Of a stretch of 15,099 nucleotides of DNA, positions 4,934 through 13,284 are shown in pieces. The stretch's first letter is position 1. Each line of letters opens with the position of its first letter. The stretch is taken from assembly GCA_023394255.1 (NCBI GenBank), contig JAEXAZ010000111.1:1-15099 (forward strand). Direction: 5' to 3'. Source of the stretch: Bacillota bacterium (GTDB taxonomy: Bacteria; Bacillota; Clostridia; Oscillospirales; Ruminococcaceae). A program made the position numbers and the translations under genes. A model generated the notes under the pieces. It saw only the letters and a list, made by a program, of their open reading frames with translations, made no database searches and had not been told where the DNA came from.

Positions 4934-7840
4934 ATGATCAATATCAAGAGACTGGGCGCGTTTTCTTTGTTCTTGCTTGTGCTTTTGGGTTTCCTGCCTT
5001 ACCTGATGGTTCCTGCAAAAGCTTCCGGACGGGTTGTCCGGGTTGGGTATATTGATTACGGCGATTTGATGAAGCAAAATGCGGACGGCACTGTGGAAGG
5101 ATATGAAGCGGAGTATTTGGATGAGATCGCCCGGCAGGCCGGATGGAGTTACGAGTATCATTATGATACCTGGGAGAACTGCTTTGAAATGCTAAAAAAC
5201 GGGCAGATCGACCTTGTATTCGGCGCGGAATACTCAAAAGAGCGCGAACGCGATTTTGATTTTTCGGCATATTCCGTCGGCTGGGAGCTAAGCGTGCTTT
5301 ATGTGCGGGAAGATAATGACCTGGTTTTCTACGAAGATTATCAGTCGTTTGACGGAATGCGCGTCGGGATCCTGAAAAACAGCTATCAGGCTGATGCGTT
5401 CGCACTGTTTGCCGCCAAAAAGGGATTTTCCTATATTCCGGTGGAATATGGGTCTACCCGGGAAGCGGTGAAAGCAATCGATGAAGGAAAAATTGATGCC
5501 ATGGTTACCGGAAGCCTTTCCTATCAGCCCCACCTCAAGCTGGTTGCAAGCTTTGAACAGGACCCATTTTACATTATGGTGACTGAAGGGAACCGCGCGC
5601 TGCTCGACCCCCTCAATGACGCGCTCCGGAAAATCAAGACGACAGACCCCGCGTTTGAATCCCGGTTGTATGAGCGATATTACGGCGACAGTTCTGCTTC
5701 GGCGCAGCCGATGTTTACCAGGCAGGAAGCGGAATATGTCCGGAGCCGGCCGGTTCTGAAGGTCGTCTGCAAAACAGGCTGGGAGCCGTATGAATACTGG
5801 AATCCGCAGATTTCACAATACTCGGGAGTTAACATCTTAATCCTCCAAAAAATTGCGGAGATTTCAGGAATTCAGATTGAATTCAGGGGGATAAAAGCTG
5901 GGGAGAGTTCCGAAAGTCTCCTGAACAGCGGGGAAGCGGATCTGGTTGCGAGCGTCGCCCCCGCCCATAGACTGCATCAAAACCGGAATAGAACGGCTCC
6001 GTACCTGAACGTCCCGATGATTCAGGCAATGAATGGCAGTTGTCTGCAAAAGGCGCAGCCGGAAAGGGTGGCGCTCAGCCTTTCGTGGAAATTCATGGAG
6101 GATTTCTTTTTAGAGCAGCAGGGCATCAAAGAGATTGTTTGGTATAACGATACGGAAGCATGTCTGAAAGCAGTTAACCAGGGGGAAGTAGATTCTACTT
6201 TGATTGATACGTTTTCGGCCTCGGCGCTTCAACAGAATCAATGGCTGAATCACCTGATCATCAGCCAGGGCGGAGAAACCGATGTGCCAATCAGCATCGC
6301 TGTCGGCCCGAAAACGGACCCTGTGCTGACAGATGTGCTTAACAAATGCATTCTGCTTATTTCACAAAAGGAAATCAATCGTGCATATCAGACCGCGCAG
6401 GCGCAGCTGCTCGAAGTGCGAAAAGAACAGATGGAAAAGCAGAATTTAATTGCGATACCGCTGGTTCTGCTGTTGTTTGCAATCGGGGCTTGGCTGCTGT
6501 ACCTTATGCATCGGAAAAAACTCGAGCGGGCTTTGACTTTGGATCTGCTGACAGGCAGTTTTAACCTGCAGCATTTTAAAATACGGGCACAAAAACTGCT
6601 GCGGGAAAACAAAGGCAACTCCTACTACTTGGTTAAACTGGACGTCATGCACTTTAAAATGGTCAATCAGCGCTACGGAACGGCAATAGGAGACCGTCTT
6701 CTGGTCATGATTGCAAATTACGGAAAAAGATATCTTCACCCATGGGAGGTGCTTGCCCGAATAGGCGACGATCAGTTTGCAGCGCTGGTTACCATTGAAA
6801 CCGCAAGAAAAGTTTTACGGAATGTAGACAATATTCAACAGGAATTTAAGGAATCTTTGCAGTTGGACAGTGACATTATTGTCAAGTGCGGCGCTTATAA
6901 AATTGAGGATCCCGACGAGCCGGTGTCTTCCATGATCGACAAAGCCGCCATTGCCCACAGACGCGTCAAACAATCCCCCAGGGAGCATTATGCGGTTTAT
7001 AATGAAAAATTAAACGAGCAGATTCAGAGAGAAAACCAGATTGAATCTGAGATGGAAGCCGCGCTGAAAAACGGGGAATTCCAGATTTACCTGCAGCCTC
7101 AGGTAGAGCTTTCCACGCTGCGCCCCTGCGGGGCGGAAGCTTTGATCCGATGGGTGAAGCCGGACGGAAGCAGACGGCTTCCGGACGAATTTATTCCGCT
7201 TTTTGAGCGTAACGGATTCATTGAAAAGCTGGATTTATACGTGCTGGAACAGATATGCAAATGGCTGGGGGACAGGATTCGCGAAAACGAGCAGATCCTG
7301 CCCATTTCCGTCAACCAGTCTCGCTATCTCCTGAATGACATGAACTATTTGTCTACTGTTCAAACGATCATCGGACGCTATGGGATCCCGCGGTATTGGA
7401 TTGAGCTGGAAATGACCGAAAGCCTGTATCTTGAAAATATGGATCATCTTCTGGTTGTAATTGACCGGCTGCATCAGCTGGGCCTGCGCCTGTCCATCGA
7501 CGATTTCGGCAGCGGCTATTCCTCTTTGAACCTGCTTGGAGAAATTCCGGCCGATGTGCTGAAACTCGACCGCGCGTTCATGAAAAACTGCGATCGGTCG
7601 GGTCCCCAACGGCTGATTGTGCAGAAGCTCGTTGAACTTGCCCGGGAACTGCATATCAAGGTAATCTGTGAAGGGGTGGAGACCAAGCAGCAGGAAGCGT
7701 TTTTGCAGGAGATCGGGTGCGACGCGGCGCAGGGATTCCTGTATGCGAGGCCGATGCCCATCGGGCAATTCGATCAATATTTAAGGGAACAGCAGGGAGT
7801 GGGGCGTAAACAGCCGGACTTTCTGCCAGCGAATCCCTGA
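4934..7840 (+). CDS. Membrane c-di-GMP phosphodiesterase: two SBP-3 sensor domains, degenerate GGDEF, EAL
   Basis: This 968-residue protein likely senses a small extracellular solute (such as an amino acid) and breaks down cyclic di-GMP. Order: signal peptide (1-30, ending VPAKA), SBP-3 domain (about 34-250), second SBP-3 domain (about 272-490), transmembrane helix (about 505-525), GGDEF domain (about 530-690), EAL domain (about 705-955). The GGDEF signature is degenerate (GDDQF, 611-615), so cyclase activity is unlikely; it may bind GTP or act structurally. EAL residues are intact: QPQ (721-723), EAL (735-737), Asn794, Glu826, DDFGSG (856-861), Lys877, Glu913 and Gln933. The ATG at 4934 follows GGAAGGGAG. 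An in-frame TTG at 4829 is rejected because the terminator would lie inside it and the signal peptide would be buried. The gene is monocistronic, bounded by the leader terminator and the one at 7850. Confidence 0.93.
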   Translation: MINIKRLGAFSLFLLVLLGFLPYLMVPAKASGRVVRVGYIDYGDLMKQNADGTVEGYEAEYLDEIARQAGWSYEYHYDTWENCFEMLKNGQIDLVFGAEYSKERERDFDFSAYSVGWELSVLYVREDNDLVFYEDYQSFDGMRVGILKNSYQADAFALFAAKKGFSYIPVEYGSTREAVKAIDEGKIDAMVTGSLSYQPHLKLVASFEQDPFYIMVTEGNRALLDPLNDALRKIKTTDPAFESRLYERYYGDSSASAQPMFTRQEAEYVRSRPVLKVVCKTGWEPYEYWNPQISQYSGVNILILQKIAEISGIQIEFRGIKAGESSESLLNSGEADLVASVAPAHRLHQNRNRTAPYLNVPMIQAMNGSCLQKAQPERVALSLSWKFMEDFFLEQQGIKEIVWYNDTEACLKAVNQGEVDSTLIDTFSASALQQNQWLNHLIISQGGETDVPISIAVGPKTDPVLTDVLNKCILLISQKEINRAYQTAQAQLLEVRKEQMEKQNLIAIPLVLLLFAIGAWLLYLMHRKKLERALTLDLLTGSFNLQHFKIRAQKLLRENKGNSYYLVKLDVMHFKMVNQRYGTAIGDRLLVMIANYGKRYLHPWEVLARIGDDQFAALVTIETARKVLRNVDNIQQEFKESLQLDSDIIVKCGAYKIEDPDEPVSSMIDKAAIAHRRVKQSPREHYAVYNEKLNEQIQRENQIESEMEAALKNGEFQIYLQPQVELSTLRPCGAEALIRWVKPDGSRRLPDEFIPLFERNGFIEKLDLYVLEQICKWLGDRIRENEQILPISVNQSRYLLNDMNYLSTVQTIIGRYGIPRYWIELEMTESLYLENMDHLLVVIDRLHQLGLRLSIDDFGSGYSSLNLLGEIPADVLKLDRAFMKNCDRSGPQRLIVQKLVELARELHIKVICEGVETKQQEAFLQEIGCDAAQGFLYARPMPIGQFDQYLREQQGVGRKQPDFLPANP

Positions 7841-7849
7841 AACGATATC

Positions 7850-7895
7850 AGTCCCCCTGCGTTCTGCGAAAACGTAGAACGCAGGGGGACTTTTC
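7850..7895 (+). terminator. Strong intrinsic terminator after the EAL gene
   Basis: An 18-bp GC-rich stem (7851-7868 with 7873-7890, one G-U pair) has an AAAA loop and is followed by TTTTCT. It starts 10 nt after the stop codon. Confidence 0.9.
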
Positions 7896-8011
7896 TGTAA
7901 GGCAGGAAGGACGTGCCTGGTTTATCCGGGGACAATGGTATGGTATCCTGACCATAAAAGAAGAAAATAATCGTAAAATTCACAAAGAACCATGGAATTA
8001 TTTAGCACATG

Positions 8012-8020
8012 TGTTATAAT
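8012..8020 (+). promoter_or_regulatory. Extended -10 promoter for the PHP gene
   Basis: TGTTATAAT (TGn plus perfect TATAAT) lies about 75 nt before the TTG start. No good -35 is present at 17 nt, as is common with extended -10 promoters. A small hairpin, TATGGT/ACCATA (7939-7956), and the palindrome CACATGTG (8006-8013) lie nearby. Confidence 0.55.
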
Positions 8021-8094
8021 TAATAAAAAAGACTTATTGTTTTGTTTAGTTGAACAGAGCAACGATTTAAAAATCAAAACAGGGGGGCCTTCTG

Positions 8095-8904
8095 TTGCAA
8101 ACCGCAATTGCGGATTATCACATGCACAGCAATGTTTCACCGGATAGCAGGGCATCCATGGAGGATATGTGCCTTGCCGCGATTCACCGGGGCCTGCACG
8201 AAATCGTGCTGACCGACCATTTTGAAATGCTCCAGCCGAATGTTCCGGCTAATCCGTACACGTATTCCTATCTGGAGGACTATTTCAATCGGCTGAACCG
8301 CTGCCGCGCCCGGTATTCCGACCGGCTGCGCATCCGGGCAGGAGTGGAAATGGGGCAGTCTTACCTGGATCTGGAACTGGAGCAGAAAATCCTGCGGAAC
8401 TTTCCATACGATTATGTTATAGGGTCGGTACATAAGCTGCAGAATATCGACCTTGGTGAAATGGACTACCAGACGGTTGATTTGAATGCGCTTTGTCTAA
8501 ACAATCTTGAAAAGCTTTATCAGCTGGCGGACCAGAGCGATTTTGATTGTATGGGACACGTGGACCTAATCAAAAGATATGCGGCATACAGCGGGATCAA
8601 AGTGAACTGGATGGATTACAGGGAACAGGTACAGCGGATTTTTAAGCGGCTGATTGAACGGGGGAAAGGGATCGAAATCAATACCTCAGGGCTGCGGCAG
8701 GCGGCGAAGGAAACGCTGCCTTCCTTTGAACTGGTTCGGCTTTTCTATTCTGTGGGCGGGAGGATTTTAACCGTTGGTTCGGATGCCCACCGCCCCGAAG
8801 ATGTTGGCAAGGGGCTTGCTACCGCGCTCACAATTGCGAAAGAGGCCGGTTTTACGCGGCTGGCGTTGTTTGAAAACAGACAGCCCAGGTTCCTTTCGAT
8901 TTGA
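8095..8904 (+). CDS. PHP-family phosphatase, histidinol-phosphatase (HisJ/HisK-type) like
   Basis: This 269-residue cytoplasmic PHP metal-dependent hydrolase spans the usual length of HisJ-type histidinol phosphatases (histidinol phosphate to histidinol, next-to-last step of histidine synthesis). The metal-binding residues are all present: His9/His11 (DYHMHS), Asp41/His42 (LTDHFE), Glu85 (GVEMG), His113 (GSVHK), His155 (GHVDL), Asp230/His232 (GSDAH). These form a trinuclear site in the family. The start is TTG at 8095, set by AGGGGGG (8081-8087) 7 nt upstream; no ATG serves as well, since the first (codon 10) would remove the HxH motif. It stands alone with its own promoter and terminator and has no other histidine genes nearby. 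The substrate could therefore be another phosphoester; the family is certain, the reaction probable. Confidence 0.88.
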   Translation: MQTAIADYHMHSNVSPDSRASMEDMCLAAIHRGLHEIVLTDHFEMLQPNVPANPYTYSYLEDYFNRLNRCRARYSDRLRIRAGVEMGQSYLDLELEQKILRNFPYDYVIGSVHKLQNIDLGEMDYQTVDLNALCLNNLEKLYQLADQSDFDCMGHVDLIKRYAAYSGIKVNWMDYREQVQRIFKRLIERGKGIEINTSGLRQAAKETLPSFELVRLFYSVGGRILTVGSDAHRPEDVGKGLATALTIAKEAGFTRLALFENRQPRFLSI

Positions 8905-8921
8905 TAAATGGCTAAAATGGA

Positions 8922-8951
8922 AAGAGTCCCCAGCGATTGCCGGGGACTCTT
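8922..8951. terminator. Bidirectional terminator between the PHP gene and cstA
   Basis: AAGAGTCCCC (8922-8931) and GGGGACTCTT (8942-8951) form a perfect 10-bp stem between convergent genes. T-rich sequence on both sides (TCTTCTTG on plus, CTCTTTCC on minus) suggests use in both directions, although neither tract is long. Confidence 0.75.
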
Positions 8952-8991
8952 CTTGCGTCCGGAAGATGAGATTGGTTGAGGAACCTCTGAT

Positions 8992-10440
8992 TTAAGCCTG
9001 TGCCAAAGGCTGGTTCGCGGCCTTTTTATTGAAGACAGTGGTTTTCAGGAAGATTGCCAGGAAGACCGCGGCAATCAGCAGCCCAAGGCCGTATGCCAGC
9101 GAGAGTAACCCCAACTTCATAAAGTGCAGGCACTCGTCCGCGGCAAAGAAATAGGTGGCGCTGACAGCGGACATAAAGGTGGCGGGAATGGCAGCCATCC
9201 AATAATTTTTCTTTTCCTGCCATAAATAGACGGAAGCAGCCCACAAAGCCATCATGGCAAGTGTCTGGTTGCTCCAGGAGAAGTATCTCCAAACGATCGC
9301 GTAATTCACAAAACCGCCTACAATGGCACCGAACGCGAGCACAGGGACAGTCAGCGTCAGACGGGGCTTAATCGCCTTCTGATCGATTTTGAACCAGTCG
9401 GCGACAGTCAGTCTTGCGCTTCTGAAAGCGGTGTCACCGGAGGTAATCGGGCAGGCGATAACGCCGATCATTGCCAGAATACCGCCAATTGGTCCGAGGA
9501 TTTTCATGCAGATCTGATAAACCGCGCCGTTCGGCCCGATGTTCGGGTCGGCCAGAACCGCCTGCAAACCGCCGGTATTTTCATAGAAGCAAACGCCCGC
9601 GGCGGCCCAAACCATAGCGATAACGCCCTCTGCGACCATTGCGCCATAGAAAGTCTGGCGCCCTTTCTTTTCAGAAGCAAGGCAGCGTGCCATCAGCGGA
9701 GACTGCGTGGCATGGAACCCGGAAATCGCGCCGCACGCAACCGTTATAAACATAAACGACCAAATGGGAGTGCCGTTCGGATGCAGATTCCGCAGGGTCA
9801 TTTCCGGAAGGGGATAACCCTCGAATATCAGCCCGGCCCCCACGCCGATTGCCATAATGATCAGACAAAGGCCGAAGAACGGGTAAATGCGACCGATCAG
9901 CTTATCGATTGGAAGCAATGTCGCAAGGAAATAATAGATTAAAATTATGATAAGCCAAAAGTTCTTATCTAAGGTTTTCGGAGTCAGCATAGCCAGCAAT
10001 CCGGCCGGCCCGACCGCGAATACGGTGCCTACCATCAGCAGCAGAAAGACAGAAAATACACGCATAACCTGCTTCATGCCGGTTCCTAAGTACTTGCCCA
10101 CGATTTCAGAGATGCTTCCGCCGCCGTTGCGCATGGAAAGCATACCTGTCATGAAATCGTGCACGCCGCCGGCAAAGATGGTGCCCAGAACGATCCACAG
10201 ATAGACGACCGGTCCCCATAGAGCTCCGGACAGCGCGCCGAGAATCGGTCCCAGACCCGCAATGTTCAAAAGCTGAATCAGAAAGATCTTTTTGTCATTC
10301 ATCGGAACATAGTCAACGCCGTCCTGCAGCGCGATTGCAGGAGTCTGGCGATCGTCCGGATGGAACACCTTTTCGACAACTTTGCCGTAGGTGAAATATC
10401 CGACAACCAGCAGACAGATGCAAAGCAGAAATGTAATCAT
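8992..10440 (-). CDS. cstA: CstA/BtsT-family carbon starvation transporter (pyruvate or peptide uptake)
   Basis: This is a 482-residue polytopic membrane protein with about a dozen hydrophobic segments. CstA-family features include the N-terminal GYFTYGKVVEKVF, a proline/histidine-rich FHPDDRQTPA stretch, GLGPILGALSGALWGP (64-79), FAGGVHDFMTGMLSMRNGG and the GFHATQSPLMAR loop. E. coli members (CstA, BtsT) are near 700 residues; the shorter form here is the one often seen in Firmicutes, with CstA core plus a 5TM C-terminal part. Known members import pyruvate with protons, and CstA has also been linked to peptides; the substrate here is inferred from the BtsS/BtsR-like neighbours. The ATG at 10440 follows AGGAGG with close spacing. 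Two direct repeats upstream are candidate operator boxes for the LytTR regulator. Confidence 0.92.
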   Translation of the reverse strand: MITFLLCICLLVVGYFTYGKVVEKVFHPDDRQTPAIALQDGVDYVPMNDKKIFLIQLLNIAGLGPILGALSGALWGPVVYLWIVLGTIFAGGVHDFMTGMLSMRNGGGSISEIVGKYLGTGMKQVMRVFSVFLLLMVGTVFAVGPAGLLAMLTPKTLDKNFWLIIILIYYFLATLLPIDKLIGRIYPFFGLCLIIMAIGVGAGLIFEGYPLPEMTLRNLHPNGTPIWSFMFITVACGAISGFHATQSPLMARCLASEKKGRQTFYGAMVAEGVIAMVWAAAGVCFYENTGGLQAVLADPNIGPNGAVYQICMKILGPIGGILAMIGVIACPITSGDTAFRSARLTVADWFKIDQKAIKPRLTLTVPVLAFGAIVGGFVNYAIVWRYFSWSNQTLAMMALWAASVYLWQEKKNYWMAAIPATFMSAVSATYFFAADECLHFMKLGLLSLAYGLGLLIAAVFLAIFLKTTVFNKKAANQPLAQA

Positions 10441-10514
10441 ACAAAAACCTCCTCATTCTGACTTTACAGAGCCTCCTCTGTTTTTCAAAATCAGCTTAGC
10501 ATGAAATCTGGAGG

Positions 10515-10542
10515 AATGCATGGGTTTCTGTATAAAACGCAT
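10515..10542 (-). promoter_or_regulatory. Candidate LytTR-regulator boxes upstream of cstA
   Basis: On the minus strand ATGCGTT (10536-10542) and ATGCATT (10515-10521) form a direct repeat exactly 21 bp apart, two helical turns. LytTR regulators bind paired direct repeats with this spacing upstream of their targets. The distance to the cstA ATG is about 75 nt. The core differs from published consensus sequences, so spacing and context carry the call. Confidence 0.45.
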
Positions 10543-10603
10543 AGATTCGTGTTTAAGTGGTTTAAAATAATGGCTGAATAGCATATAACATATGAACGGA
10601 CTA

Positions 10604-11338
10604 TTAACAGTCAAACAGCTCTTTTAATGGTTTGATCTGCTTGCGGCTGACCGGAAGATTTTGTGACTCAAAGCCTTTCAGCTTTACACAGGACATCCCG
10701 TTGAACCACGGGCAGAGTTCCGCCACATACTGCAGGTTGACCAGATAGCTTTTGTGGATGCGGAAAAATTGGGCGCATGCAAGCCGTTTTTCAAAATAGC
10801 TGAGGGGCTGCGTGCAGGTGTAATCTCCGTTCACCGTATGTACCACACAGTTTCTGCCGTCGGTTTCGATATAGGCGATATCGGGAATGTCCAGCAGGAC
10901 GAGACGTTTTTCGCAGGAGATGGAAACCTTGTTGCAGACGGGCTGTTCCTCCCGGACAGCCGGCGCGGGCGAGGCGCTTTTCAGCCGCGCCTCCAGCTTT
11001 TGCACCGCGCGGGCAACCCGCTTCGGGTCGAACGGTTTCATAATAAAGTCCACGGCATCCATGTCGAACGCCTTAACGGCATATTCGTCATAAGCTGTCG
11101 CAAAGACGATCTGCACCTGCGGAAGCAGCTTGCGCACCATCAGGGAAAGGGTAGTGCCGGTCATGTCACCCAGATGAATGTCTATAAACATCGCGTCATA
11201 GTGGTTTTGGGCGGCAAGTTCCAATGCCTTCTGACCGCTGTCGGCTTCGTCGATCTGTGTATCCGGCGCGCATTCGAGGACCAGGTGGCACAGCTCGCTG
11301 CGGCTGGGACGTTCATCGTCAATGACTGCGAGTTTCAA
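10604..11338 (-). CDS. LytTR-family response regulator (BtsR/LytR-like)
   Basis: This 244-residue regulator has a receiver domain (about 1-118: Asp7/Asp8, phosphoacceptor Asp53 in FIDIHL, Thr81, Lys101 in MKPFD) and a LytTR DNA-binding domain (about 142-242, with FFRIHKSYLVN). It should be phosphorylated by the kinase just upstream and activate the downstream cstA. A GTG at 11347 is possible, but it sits on the ribosome site itself. TTG at 11338 has GGAGG 8 nt upstream and yields the normal receiver N terminus MKLAVIDDE, so it is preferred. The gene overlaps the kinase gene by 20 nt, which implies coupled translation. A stretch of 163 nt without a clear terminator follows before cstA, so some read-through into cstA is possible. 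Confidence 0.93.
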   Translation of the reverse strand: MKLAVIDDERPSRSELCHLVLECAPDTQIDEADSGQKALELAAQNHYDAMFIDIHLGDMTGTTLSLMVRKLLPQVQIVFATAYDEYAVKAFDMDAVDFIMKPFDPKRVARAVQKLEARLKSASPAPAVREEQPVCNKVSISCEKRLVLLDIPDIAYIETDGRNCVVHTVNGDYTCTQPLSYFEKRLACAQFFRIHKSYLVNLQYVAELCPWFNGMSCVKLKGFESQNLPVSRKQIKPLKELFDC

Positions 11339-13043
11339 GCAACTCACCTCCGGTTATTTTATGGGGGATACGGATGATAATTTCTGTCCCGCGGCGGGAA
11401 CTCCGTATCTGCAGGCCGTAAGGCTCCCCATAGATGCTTTTGAGCCTTTTCTGAACATTGGCAAGCCCGACGGAATTCTTGTCCATCGTCCCGCCCCGCA
11501 GCTTTTTCAGAATACTGTCCGGAATGCCGGAACCGTTGTCCCGCACCGCGATGCGCGTCACACCGTGCTGGTCACGCGCGGTAATATAAACTTTGCCGAC
11601 TCCGGCGGTCGACATAGCCCCGTGCTTCACGGCATTTTCCACAATTGGCTGCAAAATGAAGCTGGGCACGATGCAGGAGATGCCTGCGGGCACATCTTCC
11701 CTGATCTCGAGCTTTTCCTCAAAGCGCGCCTTTTCCAGCTCCAGATACGCGTTGACATGTTCAAGTTCCTCGGATAGGCTGATCATGTAGTGCTCCGACT
11801 GCAGCGTTTTGCGGAAATAGTTGCTCAGAACAATCAGCAGCTCCCGGGCCCGTTCCGGTTTTTCGCGGCAGAACGAGGTAATGGTGGACAGGGCGTTAAA
11901 CAGGAAATGCGGATTAATCTGGCTTTGGAGAGCCTCGAATTCCGCCTTTTGCCGCAGCTTTTTCTGATATTCCAGCTGGGAAAGTTCCAGCTGAGTGGAG
12001 AACAGCTTGGCAAGCCCGCTGATGAACTCCTGCTCTACCTCGTGGGACAGCTTGAATTTGCTGATAAACAGGACCAGGGTGCCGATGACTTCTCCCCGTT
12101 GTGTCAGCGGCGCGCACACGGCGGTCAGCCTGGTCAGGCATTCAAAAAAGTCATCCCGCGCATCTGCTTCTTCGGCAATCTGCACTTGGCCTGTGCGAAT
12201 CGCTTCCTGCACAATCTGCGGCAGGGGGCGCTCCTGATAAGCGTGCAGCCGTTTCAGTTCGCTGCCCGCGATGCTCAGGATCATTCTGCGGTCGGTCACC
12301 GCCACGCCGGAGACGGATGCGTGGCTTCGGATAATTTCAGTTGCCTCATCCAGGCTTTTGCGGTCATAAAGCCCTTTGCGCAGGTTTGGCAGACAGCGGT
12401 CCGCGATGTCCATCACCAGACGGATGCGGTCGCCTGCTTCCCGGTCCTGCTCGATAAAGACGGAATCAAATACTTTCACAAAAATAGCGACGCCGACGGA
12501 ATTGAACAGAATCATGGGAATAGAAATCATCTGCACAAGGTTCCAGGCGTCCTGGAACGGTTTTGCAATCAGAAGGATAATCCCCATCTGAATAAATTCA
12601 GCGAGCGTCGTGATCAATGCGATGGTCATCCAGCTGTCTTTTTCATGTTTTTTTACGTATTTTGAGAATAATCCGCCGATGCAGCCTTCCACAGCCGTGG
12701 AGAGCGCACAGGCGACGGCGGTAAAGCCGCCAATATCGGTCAGGTACCGGTGCAGACCGGCGATGATGCCCGCTCCGATTCCGACAATAGGGCCGCCTAA
12801 AATCCCGCCCGCAATGACGCCAATGACACGTGTGTTCGCAATCGCCCCGTTTACACGGATGCCCGTATAGGTGGACAGAATGCCGATAAGCCCGAAAATG
12901 ACCGACATGGCAAGTTTACGTTTTTTGTCTGCCGTATCGGTTGCGATGAATGTTTTCACAAGTTGCAGTTTGGTAAGCAGATAGGCGATCAGGATCATCA
13001 GGCTCATATTTAAAATAATATTTTTGAAGATATCCAGAATCAT
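11319..13043 (-). CDS. LytS/BtsS-type sensor histidine kinase
   Basis: This is a 574-residue membrane kinase. The N-terminal 5TM-5TMR_LYT region (about 1-195) carries the family hallmark NGAIANTRVIGVIAGGILGG at about 65-84. A GAF-like region follows (about 205-350), then a His_kinase domain with the phosphoacceptor His379 in SQINPHFLFNALS, then a HATPase domain with N-box PIVENAVKHG (466-475) and G-boxes DNGSGIP and GLANVQKRL. In E. coli the homologue BtsS binds external pyruvate; ligand identity here rests on the adjacent CstA-family transporter. Two ATGs compete: 13049 is only 1-2 nt from GGAGG, whereas 13043 is 7 nt from it, so 13043 is chosen. Length is close to BtsS (about 560). It is the first gene of the kinase-regulator pair, read toward cstA. 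Confidence 0.93.
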   Translation of the reverse strand: MILDIFKNIILNMSLMILIAYLLTKLQLVKTFIATDTADKKRKLAMSVIFGLIGILSTYTGIRVNGAIANTRVIGVIAGGILGGPIVGIGAGIIAGLHRYLTDIGGFTAVACALSTAVEGCIGGLFSKYVKKHEKDSWMTIALITTLAEFIQMGIILLIAKPFQDAWNLVQMISIPMILFNSVGVAIFVKVFDSVFIEQDREAGDRIRLVMDIADRCLPNLRKGLYDRKSLDEATEIIRSHASVSGVAVTDRRMILSIAGSELKRLHAYQERPLPQIVQEAIRTGQVQIAEEADARDDFFECLTRLTAVCAPLTQRGEVIGTLVLFISKFKLSHEVEQEFISGLAKLFSTQLELSQLEYQKKLRQKAEFEALQSQINPHFLFNALSTITSFCREKPERARELLIVLSNYFRKTLQSEHYMISLSEELEHVNAYLELEKARFEEKLEIREDVPAGISCIVPSFILQPIVENAVKHGAMSTAGVGKVYITARDQHGVTRIAVRDNGSGIPDSILKKLRGGTMDKNSVGLANVQKRLKSIYGEPYGLQIRSSRRGTEIIIRIPHKITGGELLETRSH

Positions 13044-13086
13044 TTTCATCCCTCCGCTGCTGAACGATGCATTGCTTCCTCTTTAC

Positions 13087-13115
13087 AGAATAAACGGAAA
13101 TTTTCGAAACGGCAA
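13087..13115 (-). promoter_or_regulatory. Possible promoter of the kinase-regulator operon
   Basis: On the minus strand TTGCCG (13110-13115), 17 nt, TATTCT (13087-13092). Each box matches consensus at four of six positions. The position, about 40 nt before the kinase start, is suitable. Confidence 0.35.
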
Positions 13116-13245
13116 GCGCCTTTTTACGATTTTGGCAGGAATCAGGCCACTTTTATGAAAAATGACAGAATTGTTTCACTTTTTTATCTGCGTAGTATTT
13201 TCAAGAAATAATTTTTCCAATGTTCACCATTTCTTTATATCTTTA

Positions 13246-13254
13246 TGATACAAT
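13246..13254 (+). promoter_or_regulatory. Probable extended -10 of the small secreted-protein gene
   Basis: TGATACAAT combines a TGn element with TACAAT (13249-13254), 30 nt before the ATG at 13285. No convincing -35 is seen at 17 nt spacing. Confidence 0.4.
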
Positions 13255-13284
13255 ATAAAATTAATACAGCATAGGAGGCAGACT

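Noticed and set aside
7235..7777. Open frame of 180 codons on the minus strand within the EAL domain
   Set aside because: It is a shadow of the EAL coding frame without domain, promoter or ribosome site.
11790..12665. Long open frame of 291 codons on the plus strand opposite the kinase
   Set aside because: The opposite strand encodes a complete, motif-rich histidine kinase; the translation shows no recognisable domain and looks like a shadow of GC-rich coding DNA.
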